Made by a program: the position numbers and the translations under genes. Under the pieces are notes generated by a model. That model was not told the DNA's origin and searched no databases. It saw nothing but the letters and a program-made list of their open reading frames with translations. A stretch of DNA of 64,000 bases from Leucobacter chromiisoli (GTDB lineage: Bacteria; Actinomycetota; Actinomycetes; Actinomycetales; Microbacteriaceae). The stretch's first letter is position 1, and each line of letters starts with the position of its first letter. Positions 1 to 8,775 of this stretch are shown here, piece after piece. The stretch covers positions 1-64,000 of the forward strand of contig NZ_JAEHOH010000008.1 in assembly GCF_016522505.1 (NCBI RefSeq), in the 5' to 3' direction.

Positions 1-60
1 CTCCGTGTGGGGGGCCAACCCCCCGCCGGCCCCCCCCCCCGCGGGCCCCCGCCCCGCTTC
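1..60. other. G/C homopolymer-rich stretch after rpsN
   Basis: This edge sequence holds runs of G and C, including 11 consecutive C at 30-40. A GGGGG/CCCCC inverted repeat with a short loop lies around 10-24. It follows the rpsN stop on the minus strand and could act as a U-less terminator. It could also be sequence of low accuracy near a contig end. No gene is visible. Confidence 0.4.
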
Positions 61-73
61 TGCAGTCGAGCCG

Positions 74-379
74 TTACCAGGACGACTTGGTGATGCCGGG
101 CAGCTCGCCGCGGTGGGCCATGTCGCGGAAGCGGACACGGCTGACGCCGTACTTCGACAGCACGCCGCGGGGGCGGCCGTCGATGACGTCGCGGCTGCGC
201 ACGCGCGCCGGCGACGCGTTGCGGGGCAGCTTCTGCAGGCCGACGCGGGCGGCCTCGCGGCTCTCGTCGGTCCCGTTCGGATCGATGAGGGCCTTCTTCA
301 GCTCGGCGCGACGCTCTGCGTAGCGGTCGACGATCGCCTGACGCTGCTTGTTCTTCGCGATCATGCTCTTCTTCGCCAT
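74..379 (-). CDS. rpsN: 30S ribosomal protein S14 (zinc-free type)
   Basis: Ribosomal protein S14, a component of the 30S head. The 101-residue product starts [14 protein letters not shown] and ends [11 protein letters not shown], as S14 proteins do. It is the long form: the protein has no cysteine, so the CxxC zinc ribbon of the short form is absent. It is the last gene of a three-gene operon, 2 nt after rpmG. In many actinobacteria the cysteine-free copies of S14, L33 and L28 sit together as here and may be induced by zinc shortage. I see no Zur-like box upstream of this operon, so here they may be the only copies. Confidence 0.97.
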   Translation of the reverse strand: MAKKSMIAKNKQRQAIVDRYAERRAELKKALIDPNGTDESREAARVGLQKLPRNASPARVRSRDVIDGRPRGVLSKYGVSRVRFRDMAHRGELPGITKSSW

Positions 380-381
380 GA

Positions 382-549
382 TTAGCGCTCCTCTCGGAAG
401 TCGACGTGCTTGCGGACCACCGGGTCGTACTTCTTGAGCACGAGACGGTCGGGGGTGTTGCGACGGTTCTTCTTGGTCACGTACGTGAACCCGGTGCCCG
501 CCGTCGAACGGAGCTTGATGATGGGACGGACGTCCTGCTGCTTTGCCAT
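382..549 (-). CDS. rpmG: 50S ribosomal protein L33 (zinc-free type)
   Basis: Ribosomal protein L33, 55 residues, beginning [18 protein letters not shown] and ending [11 protein letters not shown]. The motif [14 protein letters not shown] is typical of L33. The paired CxxC motifs of the zinc-binding form are absent. The start ATG shares one base with the rpmB stop codon (TAATG), which implies translational coupling. rpsN follows after 2 nt. The gene is a normal length for the family. Confidence 0.96.
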   Translation of the reverse strand: MAKQQDVRPIIKLRSTAGTGFTYVTKKNRRNTPDRLVLKKYDPVVRKHVDFREER

Positions 550-785
550 TAGATCTTCACCCCACGCTTCTGCAGGTCGGCGACCACTGCCTCGATACCG
601 CGGGCGTCGATCACCTTGATGCCCTTAGCCGACAGGGTGAGGGTCACCTTGCGGCCGAGCGAGGGCACGAAGTAGGTCTTCTTCTGGATGTTCGGATCGA
701 ACCGGCGCTTGGTGCGACGGTGCGAGTGCGAGATGTTGTGACCGAAGCCGGGAACGGCGCCTGTCACCTGGCACACTGCTGCCAT
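549..785 (-). CDS. rpmB: 50S ribosomal protein L28
   Basis: Ribosomal protein L28, 78 residues, starting MAAVCQVTG and containing [17 protein letters not shown] and [13 protein letters not shown], as in bacterial L28. An in-frame start 14 codons further up (827) is rejected because the family begins at MAxxCxxTG and because AGAGGAAACACC lies just before the 785 start. There is only one cysteine, so no zinc ribbon. It is first in the rpmB-rpmG-rpsN operon, and a promoter is visible at 920-949. Confidence 0.97.
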   Translation of the reverse strand: MAAVCQVTGAVPGFGHNISHSHRRTKRRFDPNIQKKTYFVPSLGRKVTLTLSAKGIKVIDARGIEAVVADLQKRGVKI

Positions 786-919
786 GGTGTTTCCTCTCAT
801 ACCGTGAGGCCGGACGGCCCCACCCAAGATTTCTTGTCTGCACAGATCGCCGCCCGGCTCTCGCCGTGGTGTCGCACCCGCGCGGTCTGCACGATGGGAC
901 TTCGCACAGCCAAAGATCG

Positions 920-949
920 ATACTAGCCCAGATTCGCACCGATGCGCAA
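920..949 (-). promoter_or_regulatory. Promoter of rpmB-rpmG-rpsN
   Basis: On the minus strand TTGCGC (949-944) and TAGTAT (925-920) are separated by 18 nt, a good match to the housekeeping sigma-factor consensus of actinobacteria. It lies about 135 nt before the rpmB start, and no other candidate in this gap is as good. Confidence 0.6.
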
Positions 950-1036
950 GCCGGGCGTGTCGTTCGCATTCCGGCTCACACGGCGGGCCGTGTCATGTTC
1001 CCGACCGCACTCGGAGTCGCGTTCTAGGCTGGATCC

Positions 1037-1849
1037 GTGGCAGAGCAGGCAGAGAAGGAGGCGCGACCGGAGCACGCGCGCATCAGGTACGTCGCGATCG
1101 GCGACAGCTTCACCGAGGGCGTCGGCGACGAGCAGCCCGACGGCACCGTGCGCGGCTGGGCCGACCTCGTGGCGCAGGGGCTCGCTCAGGCGGCCGGCGA
1201 GCCGATCCAGTACGCGAACCTGGCGATCAGGGGGCGCCTGCTCGGCCCCATCATCGCCGAGCAGCTGGAGCCCGCCCTCGCGCTGGATCCGGCGCCGACG
1301 CTCGTCAGCTTCAACGGCGGGGGCAACGACATGCTGCGTCCCGGCACCGACCTGGAGTGGATCGCGACCGAGACCCGACGTGCGCTGCAGCGGATCCTCG
1401 ACTCGGGCGCCGAGCCCCTGCTGCTCGCGGGGGCGAACCCCACGGGCGGGCTGCCCGGAGGCGAGCGCGTGCGCAGGAAGGGGGACGCGCTCGTACGATC
1501 CGCCCGTGAACTGGCCGACACCTTCGGCATCCCCTTCGCCGACAACTGGAGCGATGCCGAGCTGGCGGGCCGGCAGTACTGGTCGCACGACCGGCTGCAC
1601 CTCGCCCCGGTGGGCCACCGCCGCGTCGCCTCGAACGTGCTGCGCGCCCTCGGCTACGAGGCCCCTGCGGAGTGGGTGATCCAGGCCGCGTCGATCCCTC
1701 CCCCTGGCCGGAGCGAGCAGCTGCGCTACGCCCGCGAGCACGTGCTGCCCTGGATCCGACGGCGTCTCACCGGACGCTCCAGCGGCGACGGCCGCACCGC
1801 GAAGCATCCCGACTGGGTATGGGTGGAACCGCTGCGGGATCATCCCTGA
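1037..1849 (+). CDS. SGNH/GDSL-family hydrolase
   Basis: Predicted esterase or lipase of the SGNH fold, 270 residues. Block I is AIGDSFTEG (about residues 21-29) with the nucleophile serine. The oxyanion asparagine is in NGGGNDML (about 94-101). The catalytic Asp and His are in HDRLHLAPVGH near residue 190. There is no signal peptide, so it is probably cytosolic. The substrate cannot be told. The start is GTG. The sequence TAGGCT lies at 1025-1030, exactly 6 nt before the GTG, and there is no Shine-Dalgarno sequence, so the mRNA is probably leaderless. It is a single gene, divergent from rpmB. Confidence 0.9.
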   Translation: MAEQAEKEARPEHARIRYVAIGDSFTEGVGDEQPDGTVRGWADLVAQGLAQAAGEPIQYANLAIRGRLLGPIIAEQLEPALALDPAPTLVSFNGGGNDMLRPGTDLEWIATETRRALQRILDSGAEPLLLAGANPTGGLPGGERVRRKGDALVRSARELADTFGIPFADNWSDAELAGRQYWSHDRLHLAPVGHRRVASNVLRALGYEAPAEWVIQAASIPPPGRSEQLRYAREHVLPWIRRRLTGRSSGDGRTAKHPDWVWVEPLRDHP

Positions 1850-2019
1850 GGCGGACGCCGAAGCGGCGAGATAGTACCTGGGGCTGATGCGGGGGCCGAT
1901 GGGCCCCGGCCAGGCTGGAAGCATCTACCGCCGAGCGGGCGCAACGCCGTCCGCCTCCCGCCACCTCGGGAGGCGGGGCAGCACCCGCGTCGGCGACGCC
2001 CGCCGTCTCGAAAGGCACC
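1850..2019 (+). other. Gap with two hairpins before the RND gene
   Basis: The gap holds two inverted repeats. The first pairs GGGGCC (1892-1897) with GGCCCC (1902-1907) across a GATG loop. The second is a perfect 9-bp stem, CCGCCTCCC (1951-1959) with GGGAGGCGG (1968-1976), and an 8-nt loop. Either could end the SGNH transcript. The second could also fold in the leader of the exporter mRNA, 43 nt before its start. No operator for a neighbouring regulator is recognisable. Confidence 0.5.
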
Positions 2020-5000
2020 ATGACCTTCCTCACCCGCACCAGCCTGGCCAATCGCCTGATCGTCGGACTCCTGACGCTGGGGGTGGCGCTGGCGGGAGTC
2101 TTCGCGATGAGCAGCCTCAAGCAGGAGCTGATGCCGCCGATGCAGGCGCCGATGGCCTTCGTCTCCGCGCAGTCGAACGGGCTCGCCCCCGAGGAGATGG
2201 CGCGAACGGTGACCGAGCCGACGGAGGCGGCGCTGCAGGCGGTGCCCGGGGTGACGCGGGTCACGTCGAACACGTCGAACGGCCTCGCCGACATCACGGT
2301 CGAGTGGCCGTTCAAAGAGGACGACGAGGAGACGCTGCGCGCAGTTCGCGCCGCCGCGGACACGGTACGCGCCTCGCTCCCCGAGGGCACGGAGGTCGAG
2401 GTGTTCTCCGGCGGCACCGACGAGATGCCCGCCATGATGCTCAGCGCCGGAACGAGCGGCGAGCAGGAGGGCTTCGACGACGCCCTCGCGCAGACGGCCC
2501 TCCCGGCTCTGCAGGGCGTGAACGGCGTGCAGAAGGTGACGCTCGACGGCCGCGAGGAGGAGCGGATCGCGATCTCGCTGCGCCCGGCCGATGTCGATCG
2601 GCTGCGGGTCGATCCCTCGCTGATCGGCCCCACGCTCGAATCGCACGGCGCCGCGATGCCCGCCGGCCGCGCCGAGTCGCCCGAGGGGCCGATGTCGGTC
2701 ACCGTCGGCGGCTCGCTCGGCAGCGTCGAGGACATCGCAGCGCTCCCGTTCCCCGTCGAGGAGGGCTCGGTGCTGCTCTCCGACTTCGCGGACGTGGCGG
2801 TCGAGACCGTGCCGGCCGACACGATCTCCCGCGTGAACGGCAAGCCCGCGCTCACGCTGCAGGTCTTCCCCGCCTCAGGCGCGAATGTCGTCGACATCTC
2901 GCACGCGGTGAACGCCGAGCTCGACCGCCTCGCCCCGCAGCTGAAGGCCGAGTTCGTGACGATCTTCGACCAGGCCCCCTACATCGAGCAGTCGATCCAC
3001 GACCTCTCCGTCGAAGGCGGGCTCGGCCTGCTGTTCGCGGTGCTCGTGATCCTCGCGTTCCTGGGATCCTGGCGCTCCACGATCATCGCGGCGGTATCGA
3101 TCCCGCTCTCACTGCTCATCACGCTGACGGGTCTGCTGTGGAGCGACAACACCCTCAACATCCTGACGCTCGGCGCGCTGACGATCGCCATCGGCCGGGT
3201 CGTCGACGACTCGATCGTGGTGATCGAGAACATCAGTCGCCGCAAGGGGCCTGGCGAGCTCACCCCCGCCGGCGTCGTGGCATCCGTGCGCCAGGTCGCC
3301 GGCGCGATCACCGCGTCGACGCTCACGACGGTCGCCGTGTTCCTGCCGATCGCGTTCGTGTCGGGCCTCGCCGGGCAGCTCTTCCGGCCCTTCGCCGTGA
3401 CCGTCAGCATCGCGCTGCTCGCCTCGCTGTTCGTCGCGCTCACGATCGTGCCGGTGCTCGCCTACTGGTTCATGCGGGGCCGGCCGCGACGTCGCAGTTC
3501 CCGGGCCGCGGCGCCCGATTCCGACGGATCCGGGGCCGTGGGCGGCCGTACCGCCGACGGTGCGGTTCGGGATCCCGAGGCGGTCGACACCGGCGCAGCA
3601 ACCGCGGTGCTGCCGGCAACGACGGTGCAGGGCGCGGTCGACCGGGATCACGCGCGTGCCGCAACGGCGACCGCAACCGCCGCCGAGAGCGACCCCGACT
3701 CCGAGCTGCACGAGATCCACACCGCACCGGATCGGCTGCAGCGAGCCATCATGCCGACGCTGAACGCGACCCGCCGCCACCCCGTCATCACCGTGCTCGC
3801 CTCGGGCGCGCTGCTCGCCGCGACGATCATGATGAGCTTCATGATCCCGACCGACTTCCTCGGATCCTCCGGGGCCGAGAGCCTGCAGCTGACGCAGACT
3901 CCCGCGAGCGGCTCGGACGCGGCGGCGGCGGACGAGGAGGCCGCATCTGATGATGGGGCCTCGGGCGCCGGGGTGGACCTGGTGGCCGCGGCCGAGCCCG
4001 TGGAGCGCGAGCTCGGTGGCATCGAGGGAGTGCGCGACGTGACGACCACCATCCCGATCGGCTCGCGCAGCGCCGGCGAACCGGCTGAGATCTCGTACAG
4101 CCTGCAACTCGAGGAGGGCGCCGACGCGCCCACCATCGAGGGCGCGGTGCAGAAGAAGCTCGACGGCATGGAGGACGCGGGCGAGTTCGAGCTGCTCACT
4201 CAGGATTCCTTCGCGGCGGGATCCGGCGGCATCGAGCTGCAGATCCGCGGCAACGACCCGGCCGCGCTGCGCGAGGCGAGCGACCTGCTCGAGGAGCGCC
4301 TGCTCGAGGCGTCGGGCGTGCGGTCCGTGAAGAGCGAGCTGGCCGGCGAGCAGCCCGTCGTGCGCGTGCGCCTCGACGAGGTGAAGGCGGCCGCGCTGGG
4401 CTTCGACCGCGCGACGATCTCCGGCACGATCCAGGAGGCGCTGGAGGGAACCCCCGTCGGGCAGATGATGTTCGAGGGGCGCGAGCGCGGCATCGTGCTG
4501 CGCACGCCCGGCGCCGAGCGCACCGCCGACAAGCTCGGCGAGATCCTGCTGCCCGTCACTCCCCAGCAGACCGCGGAGGCGCAGAAGCGCGCGACCGACG
4601 AGCTGACGGCGGAAGCGGACGCGAAGGCCGCCGAGAAGCAACGGGAGAGCGACGCCGAACTGGCGGAGCAGCTGAACGACGCGGCCGTGCAGCGCTCCGA
4701 GCTCGTGACGCAGCTCGGCGAGCTGAACCGGCAGCTGACGGAGCTGCAGAGCACACCGGTCGTGCCCGGCCCGATCCTGACCCCCAGCGAGGACGCCATG
4801 ATGCGCGCCCAGCAGGAGCGCATGGAGCAGCTCGCCATGCTGCAGGAGGCCATCGCGGGCGCCCGATCGGGTATCGAAGGGATCGACGAGCAGATCAGCC
4901 AGGGGCACGAGCAGCAGGCCCAGGCCGAGCAGCAGCTCGCCGAGCAGCGAGAGGCCGAGGATCGGCAGAAGGCGATCGCCGACCTGCAGGGCACCGCGAT

Positions 5001-5880
5001 CCGGCTCGGCGACATCGCCGCCGTCGAGGAGGAGCTCACCGCGCCGACGATCACCCGCGCCGACGGCGAGCGCCAGGTCGCACTGACGGTCACCCCGGAG
5101 CAGGGCGGGCTGGAGCAGGCGAACGCCGCCGTGCAGGCAGCGATCGACGAGACCGAGCTGCCCGCGGGGGTCAACTTCGAGGTCGGCGGCGTCACCGCGG
5201 AGCAGGACGAGGCCTTCACCCAGCTGGGTGCCGCGATGCTCGCCGCGATCGGCCTCGTGCTGATCGTGATGGTCGCGACGTTCCGCAGCTTCCGCCAGCC
5301 GCTCGTGCTGCTCATCTCCATCCCGTTCGCGGCCACCGGCGCGATCCTCGGACTGCTCATCACGAACACGCCGCTGGGGCTGCCGGCGCTCATCGGGCTG
5401 CTCATGCTGATCGGGATCGTGGTGACCAACGCCATCGTGCTCATGGACCTCGTGAACCGCCTGCGAGCGAGCGGCGCCTCGCTCGAGGAGGCCGTCGAGC
5501 ACGGCACCCGGCTGCGTCTACGGCCGATCCTCATGACGGCGGCCGCGACGATCTTCGCGCTGGTGCCGATGTCGCTCGGCCTCACCGGCGGCGGCGTGTT
5601 CATCTCGAAGCCGCTCGCCATCGTGGTGATCGGCGGGCTCGTGTCGTCCACGTTGCTCACCCTGATCCTCGTGCCGATCCTCTACACGATGGTCGAGCGC
5701 AGGCACGACCGCGGTGTCATGCGGCGCACCAGGCGGCGGGCGAAGCGGATCGTCAGGCAGCGGCGCCGGCAGGATCTGCGGACCGAGCGGCGGGAGGAGC
5801 AGCAGGCCCTGCGAGGCGGCATGCGAAAGGATCGCTCGGCCGCACGCGGCGCGGAGGGCGCGGCCGGCGCCGAGGCCTGA
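2020..5880 (+). CDS. RND-superfamily efflux transporter (AcrB/SwrC-like)
   Basis: Proton-driven exporter of the ACR_tran family, 1286 residues with two homologous halves. A first membrane helix lies near residues 8-28, followed by an extracytoplasmic porter region. A helix bundle around 325-485 contains RVVDDSIVVIEN, the aspartate pair of the proton relay. A second bundle starts near 1070. In the equivalent of TM10 the sequence is GIVVTNAIVLMDLV, so the lysine of AcrB is replaced by Thr, as I recall from Gram-positive SwrC/YerP-like members. Unusual parts are an Ala/Arg-rich cytoplasmic linker (about 485-580) and a charged Gln/Glu-rich double coiled coil (about 850-990) inside the second porter region. 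AAAGG precedes the ATG. No adaptor or repressor gene is adjacent. Substrate unknown. Confidence 0.93.
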   Translation: MTFLTRTSLANRLIVGLLTLGVALAGVFAMSSLKQELMPPMQAPMAFVSAQSNGLAPEEMARTVTEPTEAALQAVPGVTRVTSNTSNGLADITVEWPFKEDDEETLRAVRAAADTVRASLPEGTEVEVFSGGTDEMPAMMLSAGTSGEQEGFDDALAQTALPALQGVNGVQKVTLDGREEERIAISLRPADVDRLRVDPSLIGPTLESHGAAMPAGRAESPEGPMSVTVGGSLGSVEDIAALPFPVEEGSVLLSDFADVAVETVPADTISRVNGKPALTLQVFPASGANVVDISHAVNAELDRLAPQLKAEFVTIFDQAPYIEQSIHDLSVEGGLGLLFAVLVILAFLGSWRSTIIAAVSIPLSLLITLTGLLWSDNTLNILTLGALTIAIGRVVDDSIVVIENISRRKGPGELTPAGVVASVRQVAGAITASTLTTVAVFLPIAFVSGLAGQLFRPFAVTVSIALLASLFVALTIVPVLAYWFMRGRPRRRSSRAAAPDSDGSGAVGGRTADGAVRDPEAVDTGAATAVLPATTVQGAVDRDHARAATATATAAESDPDSELHEIHTAPDRLQRAIMPTLNATRRHPVITVLASGALLAATIMMSFMIPTDFLGSSGAESLQLTQTPASGSDAAAADEEAASDDGASGAGVDLVAAAEPVERELGGIEGVRDVTTTIPIGSRSAGEPAEISYSLQLEEGADAPTIEGAVQKKLDGMEDAGEFELLTQDSFAAGSGGIELQIRGNDPAALREASDLLEERLLEASGVRSVKSELAGEQPVVRVRLDEVKAAALGFDRATISGTIQEALEGTPVGQMMFEGRERGIVLRTPGAERTADKLGEILLPVTPQQTAEAQKRATDELTAEADAKAAEKQRESDAELAEQLNDAAVQRSELVTQLGELNRQLTELQSTPVVPGPILTPSEDAMMRAQQERMEQLAMLQEAIAGARSGIEGIDEQISQGHEQQAQAEQQLAEQREAEDRQKAIADLQGTAIRLGDIAAVEEELTAPTITRADGERQVALTVTPEQGGLEQANAAVQAAIDETELPAGVNFEVGGVTAEQDEAFTQLGAAMLAAIGLVLIVMVATFRSFRQPLVLLISIPFAATGAILGLLITNTPLGLPALIGLLMLIGIVVTNAIVLMDLVNRLRASGASLEEAVEHGTRLRLRPILMTAAATIFALVPMSLGLTGGGVFISKPLAIVVIGGLVSSTLLTLILVPILYTMVERRHDRGVMRRTRRRAKRIVRQRRRQDLRTERREEQQALRGGMRKDRSAARGAEGAAGAEA

Positions 5881-5891
5881 GCTCGCCGGGA

Positions 5892-5960
5892 CTCCGCGCA
5901 AGGAGTCGAGCTTCGGGGTTTCGAGCGGGTCGAAACCCCGAAACGGGTCCCCTTGCGGAG
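5892..5960. terminator. Bidirectional terminator hairpin
   Basis: A perfect 13-bp stem pairs TTCGGGGTTTCGA (5912-5924) with TCGAAACCCCGAA (5930-5942) around a GCGGG loop. An imperfect outer stem (CTCCGC...AAGG with CCTTGCGGAG) extends it to 5892-5960. It lies between the convergent RND gene and the phosphodiesterase-like gene, as expected for a shared terminator. Confidence 0.85.
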
Positions 5961-6015
5961 GTATCAGGACGCGGGACGCGGAGATGCGGGCTGCGCGGAC
6001 GCCGCGAGCGCGCAT

Positions 6016-6852
6016 TCAGGCGACGGTCACCGCAGCCGCCAGACGAGCCCGTAGCTCCGTCAGCCACGAGGTGAACTCGTGCGGGGCGAGTCGATCGGGC
6101 AACTCTGCCGGCAGCGCACCGCCGCGCACCGCGGTCAGGAGGAAGGTCTGGGTCTCCTCCTCGCTCGTCCCTCCGTGACCTCCGGCGTCGACGTGGCCGT
6201 GGTCCGTGGTGACGGCGACGATCCAGGTTTCGTCGTACTCGCGCACCCGGAAGTCGACGGCCTCGAGCAGCGTCGCGACGCGCTGGTCGCTGGAGTTGAC
6301 CGCTTCATCGTACTCGGGCGTGAAGACGCCGAAGTAATGCCCGGCGTCATCGGTCTGGCAAAAGTACACGAAGGACAGGTCGGGCCCGGCGTGGCCGATC
6401 GCGAGGCGCGCGCGGGCCGCGATCTCGGGATCGATCGTGCGGTAGCCGTAGAGCTCGCCGTTCAAGCTGATGACGTGGTGCCGTCCCTCGTTCACCTGAT
6501 CCTGACGCAGCCGCACGATCGGACCGAACCCCGCTGGATCGGTGAGGTTCGGCCAGCCGGCCGCGGCGTAGGTCGTGACCGACGGATCCGCCTGCCAGGC
6601 CCGTGTCAGGAAGTCGGGCCACTCGGCGAGGCGGTGGCCGATCATGGCATTGTCGTCGATCCCGTGCTCCTCGTGCGTAGCGCCCGTGAGGATCGTCGCC
6701 CAGCTCGGCCCCGAGATCGTCGGCCCTTCGACCGTGGAGCGCAGGAAGTGCCCCTCCGCAGCGAGCATGTCGAGCGTCGGCGCGAGCCCCGTGCCGAACG
6801 CGCGGTCGATGCGCAGCCCGTCGATGCCGATCAACAACAGTTTCGCGGTCAT
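6016..6852 (-). CDS. Alkaline-phosphatase-superfamily phosphodiesterase-like protein
   Basis: 278-residue metal-dependent hydrolase of the type I phosphodiesterase/nucleotide pyrophosphatase family. Visible metal sites are IGIDGLRID at the N-terminus, DDAGHYFG near residue 167 and TTDHGHVDAGGHGG near 215. The nucleophile is probably a Thr or Ser in EGPTISGPSWATILTG (about 42-57). There is no signal peptide, so it is probably cytosolic. It is the last gene of a five-gene minus-strand operon with a complete ABC importer, and its start overlaps the ATPase stop by 4 nt. That suggests it acts on an imported phosphoester or phosphonate, but the substrate is inference. It is short for the family. 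Confidence 0.85.
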   Translation of the reverse strand: MTAKLLLIGIDGLRIDRAFGTGLAPTLDMLAAEGHFLRSTVEGPTISGPSWATILTGATHEEHGIDDNAMIGHRLAEWPDFLTRAWQADPSVTTYAAAGWPNLTDPAGFGPIVRLRQDQVNEGRHHVISLNGELYGYRTIDPEIAARARLAIGHAGPDLSFVYFCQTDDAGHYFGVFTPEYDEAVNSSDQRVATLLEAVDFRVREYDETWIVAVTTDHGHVDAGGHGGTSEEETQTFLLTAVRGGALPAELPDRLAPHEFTSWLTELRARLAAAVTVA

Positions 6853-7949
6853 GCGATTCGCCCCCCGGCATCGCCGATCCGCACCTCGACGGCATCCTCC
6901 GCCACGAAGCGGCGTGCGACCGAGACGCGCACGCGATCCCCCGTGCTCAGCTCGGTGGCGCGGCCGGTCGAGATGTCGACGCGCACACTCTGCGCCAGAT
7001 CCTCGAGCAGCACGGTCGCGCTCGTCACACCGCCGCGCAGTGTGAGGTCGGTCACGAGGTCGCGACCATCGGTGCGCGCCTCGATCTCCAGGTCCTCGGG
7101 CCTCATGAGCAGCACGCCGCCGGCGTCGATGGTCACGGCGTCGCGCGAAAGGATCTCGCCGAAGATCCGAACGCTCGTGCCGGTGACCTGCTCGGGCACG
7201 AGCCGATTCATGACCCCGATGAAGCCTGCGACGAAGTCCGGCTCGGGGTTGGCGTAGATCTCGTGCGGAGTGTCGAACTGCACGATCTCGCCCTCGTGCA
7301 TGACGGCGACGCGGTCAGCCATTGCGAGAGCCTCCTCCTGGTCGTGGGTGACCATGATCGTGGTGGTGCCGCGATCTCGATGGATGCGCACGATCTCCTC
7401 GCGCAGCCGCTCGCGCACCTTGGCGTCGAGTGCGGAGAGCGGCTCATCGAGCAGCAGGATCCGCGGGGCGACGGCGAGCGCGCGGGCGAGGGCGACGCGC
7501 TGCTGCTGACCGCCGGAGAGCTGGTGCGGGTACTTGCCGCCGTGCTCCTCGAGGCCGACCATCGCGAGCAGCTCCTCGACGCGGGCGGCGCGCTCCGCCT
7601 TGCCGATGCGCCGCACCTTCAGGCCGAACTCGATGTTCTGCGCTGCGGTGATGTGCGGGAACAGCGAGTACTGCTGGAAGACGATGCCCGTGCCGCGATC
7701 CTTCGCCGGTGTGCGCGTCATGTCGACACCACCGATGTGCACGGTGCCCGAGGTGGCCCGCTCGAATCCGCCGATGATCTTGAGCGCGGTCGACTTGCCG
7801 CAGCCGGAGGGGCCGAGCAGGCTGACGAACTCGCCGGGCCGCACGTCGAGATCGATCGACCGCAGCACGGTCTTGTCGCCGTATACCTTGAGGAGGTCGG
7901 TGAGCTCCAGGCTGTGCGCCTCGGCGTGAGGCGTGCGCGTATCTGTCAT
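6849..7949 (-). CDS. ABC importer ATP-binding protein with TOBE domain
   Basis: Cytosolic ATPase of an importer in the PotA/FbpC/PhnT group, 366 residues. Walker A is GPSGCGKST (46-54), the signature is LSGGQQQR (about 146-153), Walker B is ILLLDEP and the switch histidine is in VTHDQEEAL. A TOBE-like regulatory segment follows from about residue 290, with the VLLMRPEDLEI motif. It pairs with the two permeases and the binding protein upstream. The group imports ferric iron, polyamines, thiamine or 2-aminoethylphosphonate, and the ATPase alone does not discriminate between them. Confidence 0.95.
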   Translation of the reverse strand: MTDTRTPHAEAHSLELTDLLKVYGDKTVLRSIDLDVRPGEFVSLLGPSGCGKSTALKIIGGFERATSGTVHIGGVDMTRTPAKDRGTGIVFQQYSLFPHITAAQNIEFGLKVRRIGKAERAARVEELLAMVGLEEHGGKYPHQLSGGQQQRVALARALAVAPRILLLDEPLSALDAKVRERLREEIVRIHRDRGTTTIMVTHDQEEALAMADRVAVMHEGEIVQFDTPHEIYANPEPDFVAGFIGVMNRLVPEQVTGTSVRIFGEILSRDAVTIDAGGVLLMRPEDLEIEARTDGRDLVTDLTLRGGVTSATVLLEDLAQSVRVDISTGRATELSTGDRVRVSVARRFVAEDAVEVRIGDAGGRIA

Positions 7950-7989
7950 CGGAAAACCTTCGATTCTTCGTCGTTGCGTGCGTGGGGTG

Positions 7990-8775
7990 TCAGATCGCGA
8001 ACTGGGTCGCGCGCGCGGTCGCGTTCCTGCCGCGCCCGGCGACGACCATGAGCGCCATGAGCGCCCACGATCCGACGATCGTGATGAAGCTCAGCGCCGC
8101 GGCGAGCCGCACCTGCGACTGGCCCAGTTCGATCAGCAGGGTGGGGAACGTCTTGTGCAGCATCAGCTGCGCCATGACCAGCTCGCCGGAGGCCATCATC
8201 ACGACCAGCAGCGAGCCCGAGACGATCGCCGGCCACAGGTTGGGGAGTACCACCTTGAAGAAGGTGGCGAGGGTGCCGGACCCGAGGCTCTCGCTCGCCC
8301 GCATGAGCGTTCGCAGGTCGAGGGATCGCAGACCCGAGTCGATCGTCCGATACATGAACGGCAGCGTGATGATGATGTAGAACGGCACCAGGCTGTACAG
8401 ACTGACGAAGAAGCCCGGGAACATCGGACGCAGCACGAGGTTCACGCCACCGACGAGCGCGATCGCGGGGATCACGTAAGGCAGCAGCGAAACCGTCTCG
8501 GCCATGCCGAGCAGCTTCGGGGTGCGCAGGTGCATCCACACCAGACTCGGGATCACGAGCGCGTAGCCGATGAGCACCGTCAGCACGGTGAGGATCACGG
8601 TGTTCAGGATCGGCTGCAGCGCGGAATCGTTGCCCAGCAGTTGCATGAGCGGTGCGAGCGTGAAGCCGTCGCGCACGTTGAAGAAGCCGAAGTACCCGAC
8701 GGCGATGAGCGGCGCGACGGCGCCGATCAGGTACGCCGTCAGCACGATCTGCGGAGCGAATCGTCTGCCCGTCAT
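7990..8775 (-). CDS. ABC importer permease (second subunit)
   Basis: Membrane subunit, 261 residues, with about six hydrophobic helices and the coupling-loop motif ESLGSGTLATFFKVVLP (an EAA-loop variant). The start is MTGRRFAPQ at 8775: it overlaps the stop of the upstream permease as ATGA, whereas longer frames reach back into unrelated sequence. It belongs to the FbpB/PotC type of BPD_transp_1 permeases and should form the channel together with the 8772-9737 product. Confidence 0.92.
   Translation of the reverse strand: MTGRRFAPQIVLTAYLIGAVAPLIAVGYFGFFNVRDGFTLAPLMQLLGNDSALQPILNTVILTVLTVLIGYALVIPSLVWMHLRTPKLLGMAETVSLLPYVIPAIALVGGVNLVLRPMFPGFFVSLYSLVPFYIIITLPFMYRTIDSGLRSLDLRTLMRASESLGSGTLATFFKVVLPNLWPAIVSGSLLVVMMASGELVMAQLMLHKTFPTLLIELGQSQVRLAAALSFITIVGSWALMALMVVAGRGRNATARATQFAI

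Noticed and set aside
3109-5502. A 797-codon open frame antisense to the RND gene
   Set aside because: It lies wholly opposite a well-supported gene, is rich in Arg/His/Asp/Gly repeats typical of reversed GC-rich codons, and has no family motif.
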